Positions 33,201 to 45,194 of a stretch of 64,000 nt of DNA are shown piece after piece. Position numbers and translations under genes: made by a program. Numbering within the stretch: the stretch's first letter is position 1; the number at the start of each line of letters is the position of its first letter. The notes below the pieces were generated by a model, which was given only the letters and a program-made list of their open reading frames with translations, made no database searches and had not been told where the DNA came from. Source of the DNA: Buddleja alternifolia (taxonomy: Eukaryota > Streptophyta > Magnoliopsida > Lamiales > Scrophulariaceae); the NCBI GenBank assembly GCA_019426215.1, contig CM033408.1:31661953-31725952 (forward strand), given 5' to 3'.

Positions 33201-34512
33201 GAATCAGTCATCTAGAATTGATGATCCAACTATTTGACAAAAAGTTCACATTCAGGGTTCTGGAGCTAAGAGGCAGTATAATAAGCATCAATTGAAATGT
33301 AGCAAACATCCAACAATCATATGACACTCATAGTAGGAAAACATATCAGAATGTTATGCAAGTACTTGAATGCTAATTCAGATAATCAAAACTTTTTGAA
33401 AATGGCAATGCAAAAACAGTATTCCGCTCAAAAAGAAACTATAAAATTTTGACTGCCTACCCATTATCGGATATATAGCCAACCCAAAGTTCAGATCTGT
33501 ACCATGGCATGTTGGGATGACCACATTTGATCCACGCTAGTTGTTCTCCTTTGCGATTAATCCGAGGAAAAGCATAGAAGTCATTGACCTCATTATTACT
33601 TTAGGTTCTGTATTATCTGTGGCAATATTTATTCCGTAGACAAATAAACAAATAGGCTATGAAAAAGAATCAACCTAACCCCATGGTTTATCTATAAAAT
33701 CTATATAATCCATAGAAATACTGACTCAAGACAGATGGGGTTTTACCTTTTAAATGGTTGGCTGTCGAGATCGAGTGAAACAATTGTTGTGATGGAATTT
33801 ATACAACTTTCAGGATGATCTATCAAAAAATCAATCACGTTACATGAATAAACATTAAATACAATAAACAACTTCCACTAAGATAGTTTGTGAAAGAATT
33901 ATAGATAAATTCACAATAAACCTTCCGTTCCTGTCAGGTATCGATTAAATCGAGAATCAAACACTCCATCAGCAGAGCACACAAGTAGCCCGCTGTAGCC
34001 TGGCGTGAGTGACATGGGAGCTGAATCTGCGGGGATGAACTAGAAATATAAATGACAAAAAACTGTTGATTTCAGATACTAAAATTTTCACAAACACTAA
34101 ATCTTGGTAAATGGGATCACAGTTTTATTAGGCTGTCCAATAATAATATTTCATTCCTCATGGTAACACGATTAATTGAGAAACATACATTGGTGGGCAT
34201 AAATAGTGACCCCAAAACATCGTCCCACAAATTGAGCAAAAAATCAAGATTCTAAGAATCGGACTAGTGCAACTAAAATTCAACAGGAAGGAATCTTTAT
34301 GGTATTTATGAAGAGAATGGAGCAAGAGATTTGACTTTTTAGATGAAGTTGACTGTTTATAGAGCCTCTGATCCTTGTAATTTGAGAAGACAACGTTGTC
34401 CCCTAAAATGCTAAAAGCCTCGCCTCCACATTGTTGTGCAAAAGTGCTTACTGCAAAAAATTTTGGTGTAATATCAGTTCGCTTGTCCTGTTCGTATCGG
34501 CTTGTTTTACCT
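30253..34512 (-). pseudogene. S9 prolyl-oligopeptidase-family (acylaminoacyl-peptidase-like) gene relic, N-terminal half
   Basis: Minus-strand exons in order resemble the beta-propeller half of plant alpha/beta-hydrolase dipeptidyl/acyl-aminopeptidases. At about 34336-34510: DITPKFFAVSTFAQQCGG and FSNYKDQRLYKQ. At 33922-34026: SADGVFDSRFNRYLT. At about 33748-33826: INSITTIVSLDLD. At about 33472-33605: NDFYAFPRINRKGEQLAWIK and HPNMPWYRSELWVGYIS. At about 32937-33032: ICVAGGYPSIVESPTEPKW. At about 30255-30346: SYPGILDV and MSLLDIPFTDIN. The exon at 32937 runs into an in-frame TAA just before its donor where relatives have a sense codon. The intervening exons and the whole catalytic hydrolase domain are missing. 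Family assignment is from remembered conserved strings; I judge it non-functional. Confidence 0.7.
31500..31757 (-). pseudogene. RBP45/RBP47-like RNA-binding protein relic
   Basis: Begins at an acceptor (TTAAG|GTATCC) and encodes the end of the third RRM of plant RBP45/47 proteins: PSVQFASGSNAEDAIRRLNG then GKQTVRLSWSRSIGNKQ. After that the frame breaks. The tail that should be glycine/tyrosine-rich (WNGAHY.., then a YNEYGY-like piece) is interrupted by stops and a frameshift. It lies inside the S9-peptidase relic, on the same strand. Confidence 0.75.
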
Positions 34513-34529
34513 GCACATTTATATTGAAA

Positions 34530-36264
34530 CACCCATAAGCTTCAATGAAAACAAATACACACTATATCTTTATCTTTGTGTCAATGCAGCCAAAAGCTAA
34601 TCAAAGATTAAAGTCATTTCAATGTAACACAAAGCCTAATTCTGTAGAACACATGAAGTAGAGCATATAAGTACATCCAGAAGAAATTCCAATATACTGC
34701 GATTGGTTGGTAGACTATATAATTTCTTGCAACTTAAGGTATAGCTCATTTGGGTGGGACGAACATAGAGACTGTCAAAAGGTTCCTACATTCATACAAT
34801 CTCTCACAAGTTAAAGAACGCAAGATGCTATTACAATCATCAATGTCAAATAAATCTTTGTCTACTGTCACACCCTACTTCAAATGTCTGGTAATCCAAT
34901 CACCACAACCTCCAAAAATACAATAATGTGGTTCAGTGCTCTTAAAAAAAATTATGAACGAAGTTTAGTGAAATAGGAAGTGAATATATGTATATCTCAT
35001 TCCATTTTCTTCTTTTCCATAAGTTCTAACCATGAACACCAAAGCCGCACACCAACAGACACAGTCAAAAACACAAGCACATATTAGCAGAGGACATCAA
35101 CTGTTCAGGTTAAATGATGTAGTTTTACTAAGTACACTAGATACTAGTTCATATCAGCAACCAACAAGATTATGCAGAAAAACAACTAATAATCCAGTCA
35201 ATTGATAACTCAGTAAAACAATAAACTAAATAATTCCATTTCCGGACTCAAATATCTTATTAGGTAATACAACTAAGTATCACCTTCTTAAGTAACAATT
35301 TAATTAGGAACCAGCTAATGAGACTTACTTAATCAACCACGAATAATTAGTCGAAACTCCTAAGAGTTTTGTTTAACAGCACTATATGATGATCTACAAA
35401 CTCACAGTAATCAATTAAGAGGTGCTGAGACGGTATGTACTTAATTATCATATAAACCATGACCATTTATTGAGTAATGAAGAACATAATTAACCAATAG
35501 GAAACTTAAAGAAAAGAGGAAGAAGCCGTGCCTGAGTTTTTTCAGCAAATGGAGTAACTTATGCATATCAAAATATACATCTTGTATCAAACATGTATCA
35601 ATAGGTGTGGCTTGAGGTGGCTATCAATCAAGCTAATTTGGTATTACAAAATGGGACGTGTCAACACACTGAATAGCTGATCCTGTTCTTTCTTTCATTT
35701 TTTAGGTGCAGGCATGATGTCAGTTAGCTTGATGGTTCTAAGCCGTTTACCAAATTAGCTTAAGGTCAAAGGATCAACGGAGACGAGGTTTACGCATTTC
35801 AGCAAATGGGAAGATCATCGCATAGCTTAACGAGTACAATCAATTTGATTTGATCTATCAATGCAATAATATAGTATTCCTAAAGCTCAATGTGTGGTAG
35901 ATTAAGAAACTTCAGATTATTATTATGTAAATCAACAGCAAACTTTAAAAAATAAAAAGAATATGTAGGAGAAATTGTCTTTAATTTCAAACCAAGGAGT
36001 CAAACATGACGATTGAAATCACACTTAATAGTTGAACATTTATTTATTTCACTCTAGGTGTATTATTTGCATCAATGATAGAGAACTTTTGGACCATTGT
36101 TTGTTGAATGAAATCTCAGTCTAAGCTCTGAATGAGATTCTTGGTTATAATTCTTTTTGTGGCACACAGTGAATGTATATTTTCATGAATTCCTTATTTG
36201 TTTTGCTTTCTTTAAGTTTTTTAATGTCAAGCATTACAATCATGTTCTGATTTACCAAAATTGG
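34530..36264. other. intergenic gap, no gene seen
   Basis: AT-rich sequence upstream of the S9 relic and downstream of the RING gene. No open frame or motif I can support. The N-terminal exon expected for the S9 relic was not found here. Confidence 0.5.
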
Positions 36265-36506
36265 CTTTTCATTCTATTTATATTATTCGATATTTCACAT
36301 ACATACAAAGGTCGTCGTCAAGTCTTGCGTAAGTAAATAAATCTTCATGACAATTTCGGATTCTTAGCACCAAAAAATAAGTTTATGTTCATCATTAGAA
36401 ACATGACATGAAAATTACAAGGTATCAAAAGCTAGCAACTTAACAGGATACAAATAAATAAAAGAATCAGTTTTTCTCAAAAAATTGAAGGAGTTAATGC
36501 CTTGAA

Positions 36507-37412
36507 TCATGAAGTTTGAGAAGAGTCCGCCATAAGAGTATCACCATCCTCATCGACGGCCATTGAGCCAATTGATCTTTCACCAGTACTATTGGTACTC
36601 TGATGATCAATCCATCGTCGTCGTGGATGATCAGATGATCCAGTCGCTGCAATTGAAGTACTGATCAGCCTACTAACCGGCCCCGACCTCGGCATTGACT
36701 CATCAGCAGCAGGAGGGCATTTGTAGCGGCACAATGGGCAAGTGTTACTCCGCTGAAGCCATTCAACAATACAACCCTTGTGAAAGCAATGCCCGCACGG
36801 CAATTCATTGATTGTCACAAAAACATCAGTATCCCTCCTGAAATCCTCCATGCAAATTGAGCACGGCTGAGTAGAATCAGAACTCGACAGGAACATTAAT
36901 CTCATCGGGAGTGAATTGATGAAGGATCCCGAAGCTGGCGTTCTAATCGGCACTGGAGAGAAATCATCATCATCATCATCATCATCATCGACCAAAGCAG
37001 CAGTAGTAATTGGCGTTGTAGCAATTGGTGTTGTAGGAATTGGTGGAGGATGTGAATTCGGAAATCTATAGTACTTGTAGGGATAGATGCAGTTAGGGCA
37101 GTGGAAGTAGGGGTCGCGAAGATTATTACCCATTACGGTGGCTATGGCGGTGGCAATTGGGGGTACGTCGAAGGTGTGGTCGCAGTTATAACAACGGATT
37201 GATCGAAGAATGGTGCCATCATCGCGGGAGGCATGGTATATGCGAAAATCAGGGCGATAGAGACAAACGTGTGGGTGGCGGCATGAAGGGTTAGGGCAGT
37301 AGAAAGAGGTGGAATTGGTGTAGAGGTTGGTGGGGAATACCAAGAGACAGCGCATACAACGGTTTCCCCGGCGATGACCTTCGCTAGGTCGAAATACCAC
37401 GCCACTCGGCAT
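36507..37412 (-). CDS. RING-H2 E3 ubiquitin ligase-like protein, copy A
   Basis: Single-exon gene, 301 residues from the ATG at 37412. Longer in-frame extension upstream reads through a (TA)n tract and is not credible, and the paralogue starts at the same codon. Two zinc-ribbon-like pairs lie at C19/C22 with C39/C44 and C74/C77 with C105/C108. Next is a run of nine Asp (142-150), then a RING-H2 finger C184-x2-C187..C206-x-H208-x2-H211-x2-C214..C225-x2-C228. The tail is Ser-rich (DTLMADSSQTS). RING-H2 proteins usually act as ubiquitin ligases that bind an E2; substrate unknown. All eight metal ligands are present. It lies in a duplicated block, with a paralogue at 49025 and a broken relative at 6321. 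Confidence 0.88.
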   Translation of the reverse strand: MPSGVVFRPSEGHRRGNRCMRCLLVFPTNLYTNSTSFYCPNPSCRHPHVCLYRPDFRIYHASRDDGTILRSIRCYNCDHTFDVPPIATAIATVMGNNLRDPYFHCPNCIYPYKYYRFPNSHPPPIPTTPIATTPITTAALVDDDDDDDDDFSPVPIRTPASGSFINSLPMRLMFLSSSDSTQPCSICMEDFRRDTDVFVTINELPCGHCFHKGCIVEWLQRSNTCPLCRYKCPPAADESMPRSGPVSRLISTSIAATGSSDHPRRRWIDHQSTNSTGERSIGSMAVDEDGDTLMADSSQTS

Positions 37413-37527
37413 TGACGGACAGACAGACCTTCGCTTTGCTCCTGAAGAGACGGAGATTGTATTGTAATTTGATGATTTTGTTGTTTTTACAGAAGAGAAT
37501 GGTTGAGTTGAGAAGACGACTGTGTAA

Positions 37528-37529
<2 letters not shown>

Positions 37530-37578
<49 letters not shown>

Positions 37579-37580
37579 GA
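37530..37580. repeat. (TA)n/(CA)n microsatellite in the RING gene leader
   Basis: About 17 TA units between TGTGTG and ACACAC, roughly 120-165 bp upstream of the start codon. The paralogue has the same tract at 50018-50053 with a different length, and the relic at 6321-6935 has a shorter one. Confidence 0.85.
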
Positions 37581-39110
37581 TTCCACGCGGTTCCTAATCC
37601 TATTACCCTAGCTTTCAACCAAAGCTAAAGCTACATTTTTTTCCTTTTTCTCAGTAAAAGTAATTTATAATAGGCATAAAAAAGACGTCAACGTAACCAG
37701 TTCCTAATCTATTTCTATTACAAAAGTATGAGTTATTTTCTAATTGATTGAGTTTTTTATGCCAATCATTATTTAGTTTTTTACATACTTTTAATTTATT
37801 GAGTAATAATTCAATTTAGTTAAATTATATTAATTAATTAAATTTAAATAAAATGCATTTTCAATTTGAACAAATATCTATAACGTTGAATAGTTCAATG
37901 GGGTCATATAATTCACGTGCGAAGCACTTGTTATTTACTAGTTAAGTAAAGCAGATAGGAAAAATACCATGCTAAATGTGAATATACTATTCAATTAAGA
38001 CTTCCTATTTTATATTTGATTAGTTTAAATTTTCTTTATTATGTTTTTTTTATTCATTTCCCAGGAACAACATAAACTTTTGTTTCACAAATATAACAAT
38101 GATGAATTATTGATACTTACTTTCAGAAAGAATTATCGGTTTCTATTAGAATAAAGTGCCATACGAGTATCTGCCCAAATTGTTGCGTGGTCTCCTAAGA
38201 TACAGTGAGAAATAACCTAAATTGCCAATCAAATTTGAGGTGTGGTATCCGGTCGGAGAATGAAGCGCACGGTATCTGAGATTCAATTTTGAGATGGTTT
38301 GAGCTTGGAAAAGGAGCCGACACTATCATTGTAAAGAAATTCAAAAATAAATAATAAAAATATAATTTAATATCATGCCCCGGAAAATGGACATTCCTTT
38401 TGCATTTGTATGGAAGTTTTTCTCAATAACTTAGTAGAAACAGGGATGGGGCAGTTGCCTCAACAACATTTAACTTCGCTAATTTATCCTTTCAGCTACA
38501 CACAATTACAAAAGAATAGTAGGGATAATTTAGAAAATCTACATTTGGCTTCTCAAGATAATTACTCTAGGTGCTCAACTTTAATAAATAGTATAGATAG
38601 ACTATTTGATTGTCCAATTTCAATTATTGCGTCAGTTATTCTTTTTCAGTTTTAATGGTGTCAAGTAGCTATTTTGCCGCATTATGGTAGGTTGTTTTAC
38701 TGGCAGAAGTGGGAAGTATTTTTTTTTTTGTTTTGTTGCTTTTGTTATTGAATAAAAGAAATACACAAGCCAAAACTATCCAAGTTTCAAATCCTCTTGG
38801 ATCAATAGTATAAAAGCTAGTTCCTACTTCTTAGTCATTTTCGGCATTGATTGGGATATTGATCAAATATATGTTCTTCTACCTAGATATTTTCTCTAGT
38901 TTGTATATTTTGAAATCCATTTTTAGGAGTGATTCAAACCTTCATTCCTCAGGTGAATTCTGTGTTTCTCTCCCATCTCCCATTTTAGTAAACAGATTGC
39001 ATTAGTGTATCAGCAGTCGCACGATCCTTGGTAATTTAGCTATGACAGAGGACTTCATAGTGTTGAAACGAAGCACTAACTGGAAGACCTCAAGGAACAA
39101 TTCGTAGCGA

Positions 39111-40120
39111 ATGCAGACCCCCCAACCTACAGAGGGTTGTGCATTTTGCGACCCCACCCACCCACCCTATCAAAATGCACCCGATACTCTGACTTTTGGT
39201 GAATGTTGCATTTAACCCCTGTGACCGGATCCAACATAATCTTAGGAAATATTTCGACGCATGCAAGGGTAAAATCATCACTTAGGGGTAAAGTGCTACA
39301 AACCGCATAAGATAGGTAGTTGTCTGCTTCGATCTTAAATTTCTTGCATTTTTTAATTTTTATTTTTCTAATTCAAATACTCTTAATTTTCCAAAAAGAC
39401 AAAAAAAATCGAAAAACATCAAAAGAAATTTGGAAGAAAAAATAGAAAGAAAGGAAAAATTCAAAAAGAAAAACATTAAAATTTGAAAATTTCAGAAAGA
39501 AGTCAAAAGAAAAAAATTAGAAAATTTAGAAGAAAAAAAACAGAAAATTCAAGCAAATTTATGAAATAATTCAGAAAAAAATAACAGAAATATTATAAGA
39601 AAAAAATTAAAAAGTTGAAAAATCCAAAAATGAAAATGATTTTTTTCTTTTACTATTTTTCATTTTTATATTTATTTTTTGATTTTTTCTTACTTATTTC
39701 CATGTTTCCTTATTTTTTCAATTTTGGATTTCTTTTCTTCTAATTCTTTTTGTTTATTTTTCTGAAATTTATTAGAATTTTTTTTCCTAAATTTTCTTTT
39801 TTGCTGGATTTCCAATTTCTTCTAATTTTGGTTTTTTTGAATTTTTTTTTTGAAATATTTTTTTGACTTTATTTTTCTTTTTTGGAAAATTATGAGTATC
39901 TTGAATTTAAATGCAAGAAATTTAAGATCAAAGCAGACAACCCCCTATCATATGTAATTCGTAGAACTTTGCCCCCTGAGTGACAATTTGACCCTTACAT
40001 GCACCGGAATATTTCCTAAGATTCCATCGGATCCGATCACGGAGGTTAAATGCAACATTCATCAAAGGTGGGAGTGTCGGGTGCAGATGTTGATGGTTGG
40101 GGGGGGGGGGGTCTGCATTT
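39111..40120. mobile_element. Foldback element, ~1 kb near-palindrome, copy A
   Basis: Left end ATGCAGACCCCCCAACC faces right end GGTTGG..GGTCTGCATTT. Matching landmarks in the arms are AAATGCACCCGATACTCTGA versus GTGTCGGGTGCAG, GTTGCATTTAACC versus GGTTAAATGCAAC, CCGGATCC versus GGATCCGATC, and CTTGCATTTTTT versus AAATGCAAG. The centre (about 39380-39880) is an A-rich run facing a T-rich run. The whole sequence can fold into one long hairpin. No coding capacity. Confidence 0.75.
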
Positions 40121-40129
40121 AAACCATAA

Positions 40130-40870
40130 GTTGATAATCATTTATTTCAAATATTCCTATAAAACATCTTACTTGGGTTTATAAGTTCATCCTAAAAACC
40201 TTATTTGGACATTTTATAAAACTTAAAACCTTCTAAATATCTAATAAAATATTATTAGGAGCTTTAATAAACTCAACCAAACACCCTATAAATTTGTTCC
40301 ATTGAGAACGACCTCTTGGCGGCTAAATAAGATAAACTGGAAAAGATTCCACTCAAATTAAAGTAGTACTTTTCTTTGCACTTTGTTAATTTTTTCATTT
40401 GTCACCAATATCTGGTATTCTATGTTCCAATTCATATTAATTTTGGTATTCACTTCTAAAATTCGCGCCGAATATAGGGCATACACATATACAAAAATAT
40501 GGATTACATAATGAAACAATAAATTGAATAGAGGGTCCACACAGGGTACCATGTGAGGTTGACAATTGTGACAACATTTAGGGTGAGTTTGACTCAATTT
40601 TGTCATAATTGATTATGAGATAATTGATTCTTGCATAATTGATTATGACAAAAGTTAGGATTTTTAACTTTACCAATGTGGTTTTGTAACGCATAAATGT
40701 CCAAACGAGATTATAAAAAAAGGGGCCAAACACACCAATAATTGAGATCAAGAGTCCAAACGAAATTTTTTACTTTCTAAAAGTTTAGGCCAAACAGCCT
40801 CTTAGTACACCTCTTGCTCGAAAATTGAATTAAAAAAGGAGTGAGATAATAATTAGTATGCATATTGCCT
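40130..40870. other. gap inside block A, no gene
   Basis: AT-rich. At about 40570-40800 a MITE-like sequence with ATAATTGATTATGA repeats. Otherwise nothing recognisable. Confidence 0.45.
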
Positions 40871-41649
40871 CCTGGTCATGAAACTTAGGTTGTTGGCGAA
40901 ACTGATACCAAAATATTATATGTTTTGGGTTCTATTTCAACATGTGTTATGCATTTGTTATTTTATTTTTATATAGTAGTTATTAATTGATTGTAAATAG
41001 TTAATATTTAAAATTCATAATGTGTGCATAATGTAATCAATTTACTAAAAAAAAGAAAAAATCTCATCTCTGTCGAAAAATATCTATGCAAATTTATTAA
41101 TAGTAAATAGTACGTGGCTATATGACTTCGTACAAATGGCTAGGCAAATTTATATATTCTTGCCATCTATGTTGAATTTTGCATAAAGGAACCACACGTG
41201 AGGCCCAACTCATTAATGCAAAAACAATGAAATTCGTTGCTATATCATAGAAATATTATATGAATACCAATTATAATCACATTTAATCACACTCCATTTA
41301 AATATTTCAAATCAAATACATTTTTATTTTCAAGTCCTATCAAGTCAACAATAAAATACAACTGCACCAAACATATTTTTGTTTTTACATAAAAATTTAT
41401 AGAACCTTTTTTTTAAGTTTAAAATGATGGAAATTATAAAATGAGATCACCATGTAAATCCTTTAAGAAACATGTCAACAAAAAAGCTGCAAGGTTCGTG
41501 TCGTTTGAACCACGTGAACTATTGTTAGGCATTGTGGGAAATATAAAAAATGCTACATTTATGTGGATACATCATACATATTCACAGATGGAGATGGTGG
41601 TGGTGGTGGTGAGTGATAGAGAGAGAGAGAGTGAAAGAGAGATAATTGC

Positions 41650-43977
41650 AACAAATATTTCTTTGCCAGAATAAAGACAAAGAAGGCACAGGGTAGCATT
41701 AATTCTTTACAGAATAGTGAAGGCCGAGTCTTAACTGAACATGAGGAAATAAAAGCAGAGGTGTTACAATTTTATCAAGGCCTTATGGGGACAGATAGTG
41801 AGGCTACTGCAGATATTCAAGATGAGGTGATAAAGGCTGGTTATATATTAAATGATGAGGATAGAGCTCTGTTAACTAATTTAGTGACTATGGAAGAAGT
41901 TAAAAGGGCAGTGTTCAGTATCCCGGATGATAAAAGCCCTGGGCCAGATGGATTTAGCTCAGGATTTTATAAACATTCTTGGAGTATTGTTGGGGAGGAT
42001 ATAACAAAAGCAGTGATTGAATGTTTTGAGAAAAGAAAGATGCTTCATGAGATTAACCATACTTTGATACATCTGATCCCAAAGTGTCCTAATCCCTCTT
42101 CGGTGGGGGATTTCAGACCCATTGCATGTTGCACAGTGTTATACAAGATAATCTCAAAGCTCATTTGCAATAGAGTGCAAAAAGTTTTGCCCAAGTTAGT
42201 GGATCAAGCTCAGGGAGCTTTTGTTAAAGGGAGGACGATCATTGACAATGTGGTGCTTTGCCATGAATTGGTCAAAGGATACAAGAGGAAGAATATTTCA
42301 CCAAGAGTAGTGCTTAAAGTAGACACCAAAAAAGCTTATGATACAGTGAGTTGGAGTTTTATGAGGAAGATTCTTGAAGCTTATGGATTTCCAGAACAGA
42401 TGACCCAGATGATAATGATGTGTGTCACTAATGCTAGATATTCTATTATGTTGCAAGGGGGTGTGTTTGGGAATTTTAAAAGGAAGAGGGGATTAAGACA
42501 GGGAGACCCCATGTCTCCCTATCTTTTTGTGATAGTGATGGATTATCTTTCGAGAAGTTTTAAACTGCTGCATAAGGAGATAGATTTCAGATTCCATCCT
42601 AAGTGCAAAAAAGTAGATTAATTAATCTCTGTTTTTCGGATGACTTAATGATGTTCTGTAGAGGGGACTTAACCTCTATAGGGCACATTAAGAGTAGATT
42701 TGAGAGGTTTTCAAAGGTGACAGGATTGATAGCTAATCTGGGTAAAAGTCAGCTCATATGTGGGGGTGTGAATGAGGAAAGTAAAAAGAGAATGCTGGAA
42801 GCAACAGGGTATGTTGAAGGGGTTATGCCTATGAGGTATCTGGGAGTTCCCCTGATATCCTCAAGGTTAACTGTTAATAATTGTGGCGCACTCTTAGAGA
42901 AGATCCTTCAGAGAATCACCTCGTGGACTTCAAAATTTCTCACTTTTACAGGGAAGGTATTATTGATTAAAGCGGTCATATTTGGCATCCAAATGTATTG
43001 GAGCCAAGTATTTCCTTTGCCTATTACAGTAGTGCATGAGATAGAGCAGATGTGCAGGGCATACCTTTGGAGTGGGAAGGCAACAGGGGGATGCAAGGCT
43101 GCTGTGAAATGGGAGACAATATGCTTGTCAAAAAAGGAGGGTGGACTGGGGATTTTATCATTAAGGAATTGGAACATTGCTGCTGTGTTTAAAAACATTA
43201 GGAACATAGCAAAGAAAAATGATTCGATGTGGATTCGTTGGGTACATGCATACTACATAAAACAAGGAAATGTTTGGACAGTGGGCTTTAAAAACTCAAG
43301 CTCCTGGTTTTGGAAGAAATTATTAAGCATTCGTGATAGATTTCTGGACGCGGTCGATGTCATACAGAATAAGTGGAAGTTGGGGAAATTTTCTATAAAA
43401 AGCGCATATGATCATTCTATGGGACATTGTGAGGAAGTGATGTGGAAGAATGTTGTTTGGGGTAAGGGGATCATTGAGAGACATAGGTTCATTCTTTGGA
43501 TGGCTGTGCACAATAAATTGAAAACTATGGATAGGATTATGAAGTGGAAGGATATTGAAGATGCAAGATGTGTGCTATGTAGGCAAGCTGATGAAAGTAG
43601 AAATCATTTATTCTTTCAATGTGAGTATACAAAGGAGGTGGTTATGCAATGTTGGAGGAGAATGGGGATAAATTGTAAACAGTTTGATTGGGATGGGGCC
43701 ATTACATGGATTCGAAGGATTAGCAAAGGCAAGTCAATGCTTTGTGGCAAGAAACGTGCTATGTTTGCTGCTATTATATATACTTTATGGTTAGAAAGGA
43801 ACACACGAATTTTTTTTAGTAATAGTGAAGATATTAATACCGTGGTAGAGAAAATTGTGAATGTGGTGAATTGTAAATATGATAGTGGGTAGAACCAGGT
43901 ATGCCTGGGTATGTTTGTAAAGGTTTTTCGAGTTAATGAAATACACTTATTCGTTCCAAAAAAAAAAAAAAAAAAAG
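41650..43977 (+). pseudogene. LINE (non-LTR retrotransposon) ORF2, 5'-truncated
   Basis: Reading enters in frame near 41660 (KYFFARIKTKKAQGSI) and covers the reverse transcriptase: DDKSPGPDGFSSGFYKHSW, NHTLIHLIPKCPNP, DFRPIACCTVLYKIISKLI, AFVKGRTIIDNV, GLRQGDPMSPYLFV. A one-base shift in an A6 run near 42609 ends the first frame at 42621. The second (42603-43892) resumes with CFSDDLMMF, where the catalytic DD is kept. It continues through MRYLGVPL and the zf-RVT segment (RFILWMAVHNKL, CVLCRQADESRNHLFFQCE). An (A)18 tail at 43960-43977 closes the element. Endonuclease and ORF1 are missing. A typical dead, 5'-truncated insertion. Confidence 0.9.
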
Positions 43978-43991
43978 AGTGTAAATTGGGT

Positions 43992-44010
43992 GGGGGGGGG
44001 GGGGGGGGGG
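43992..44010. repeat. Poly-G tract (19 G)
   Basis: Nineteen consecutive G about 15 bp after the LINE poly(A) tail. A strong candidate for G-quadruplex formation and for length variation. Confidence 0.9.
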
Positions 44011-44034
44011 AACCGGCCCTAGCTAAAACAATGC

Positions 44035-44318
44035 TGATTTTTCCCTTCTTTTTTTTTTTGTGTAAAACAGCGGTTCGGCCGAACCGCTCTAATATCGGAC
44101 CTATTACAGCGGTTCAGCCTGAACCGTTGTAATAGGTGTGGATTTTTTTTTCCGGTCATTTTTTACAGTGGTTAGGGGAGAACCGCTGTAATAGGTCGAA
44201 ACCGAAATAACCTATTACAACGGTTTCTTTAGAACCGCTGTAAAAAGTGCCTCCGTTCAGCGATTTTACCAAAATCGTTGTAATAGGTGCGCTATAATAG
44301 TGTATTTTTGTAGTAGTG
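44035..44318. mobile_element. Right terminal region of a CACTA (En/Spm) element
   Basis: Ends TTTTTGTAGTAGTG, i.e. CACTACTACAAAAA read inwards, a standard CACTA terminus. The preceding 260 bp carries subterminal repeats in both orientations (ACAGCGGTT, GAACCGCTGTAATAGG, CCTATTACA). No matching left end was found, so this is a truncated end. Confidence 0.8.
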
Positions 44319-44910
44319 AACAACGACTAATGTTGGTGAAATTGAATCAACCTTCACTGCCGTTGTTGAAGTGGTACCAAATAAGTTGCAATTCTCAAAG
44401 GATGTCAAGAACCTAATGTTTCAAGTGAAGGATGCAAGAAGCTAAAGTCTGTTTGGTGTTTTCATTTCAATTTCAACCATTAGTTTTTAAAATGTATGGA
44501 AAAATGAGTTTTTTTTTTCGGGTAAAAATGTAGGCATGTTTGGTTGTGTTTCTAAAAATTATTGGAATTGAAAGTTTGATGATGTGTGAAATGATTGACT
44601 CAGTTAAAATAATGATTATGTGAATAATATATATAAAATTATAGGTAATAATATATTGATTAAATATATTTATAAGTAAAAATAATAAAAATCGACCCCA
44701 AAAAAAGCATTAAAAATATTCAAAATGGGTCTTGAAATGTGCACGAGCCTATAAAGGTTAAGATCATGTATTTTATTCCACTATAGCACCACATTTGTTG
44801 CTAAAAATGTAGATTTTTAGAAGAAAATGTGAGAAAAAGAAAACTGTGAGTGTGATTTGATAAAATAAAATGTAATTATTGAAGAATATGAATGTAAAAA
44901 TGAAATCTGT
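44319..44910 (+). pseudogene. Second copy of the subtilase 3' fragment plus MITE
   Basis: 44319-44450 matches 17470-17604 (AACAACGACTAATGTTGG, GTCAAGAACCTAATGTTTCA) and still encodes NKLQFSKDVKNLMFQVKD. It is followed by the same Tourist-like MITE beginning GTCTGTTTGG, truncated near 44910. Because the MITE sits at the same point, the duplication post-dates the insertion. The CACTA end abuts the left side. Confidence 0.75.
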
Positions 44911-45194
44911 TATCACTATTATTATATTGAAGTGCAAAATTTTATATAAACAAATTTTTACTTATGCATAGATTTATGTATATCATAACATTTATCGGGG
45001 TATAAGTATAAAATTAGATTAACTACCTAATGTAAATAAATGTATGATAACAATATGGTTCAAAAATACGCAAAGTTATTGACATCTCCATACATAGTAC
45101 AAATTGGGTGCTACATGTCAAAATATTCATGAAAAATTCTATTTTGTTCAATCATAATAAGAATTTAATAGTAATGTGTATAATAGGGGTTAAA

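Larger units (their letters stand above)
36265..41580. repeat. Segmental duplication block A (RING gene plus tail)
   Basis: Matches 48771-57815 (block B) nearly base for base over long stretches: 3' flank, RING gene, TA-rich leader, the tract GACTTCCTATTTTATATTTG, the CAAATCCTCTTGGATCAATA site, the foldback element and the piece ending ATGTGGATACATCATACATATT. Block A lacks the CACTA insertion present in B. It has an extra segment at about 40130-40870. Confidence 0.85.

Noticed and set aside
37413..37586. N-terminal extension of the RING protein starting at 37586
   Set aside because: It would translate the (TA)n tract, and the paralogue at 49025-49900 starts at the equivalent of 37412.
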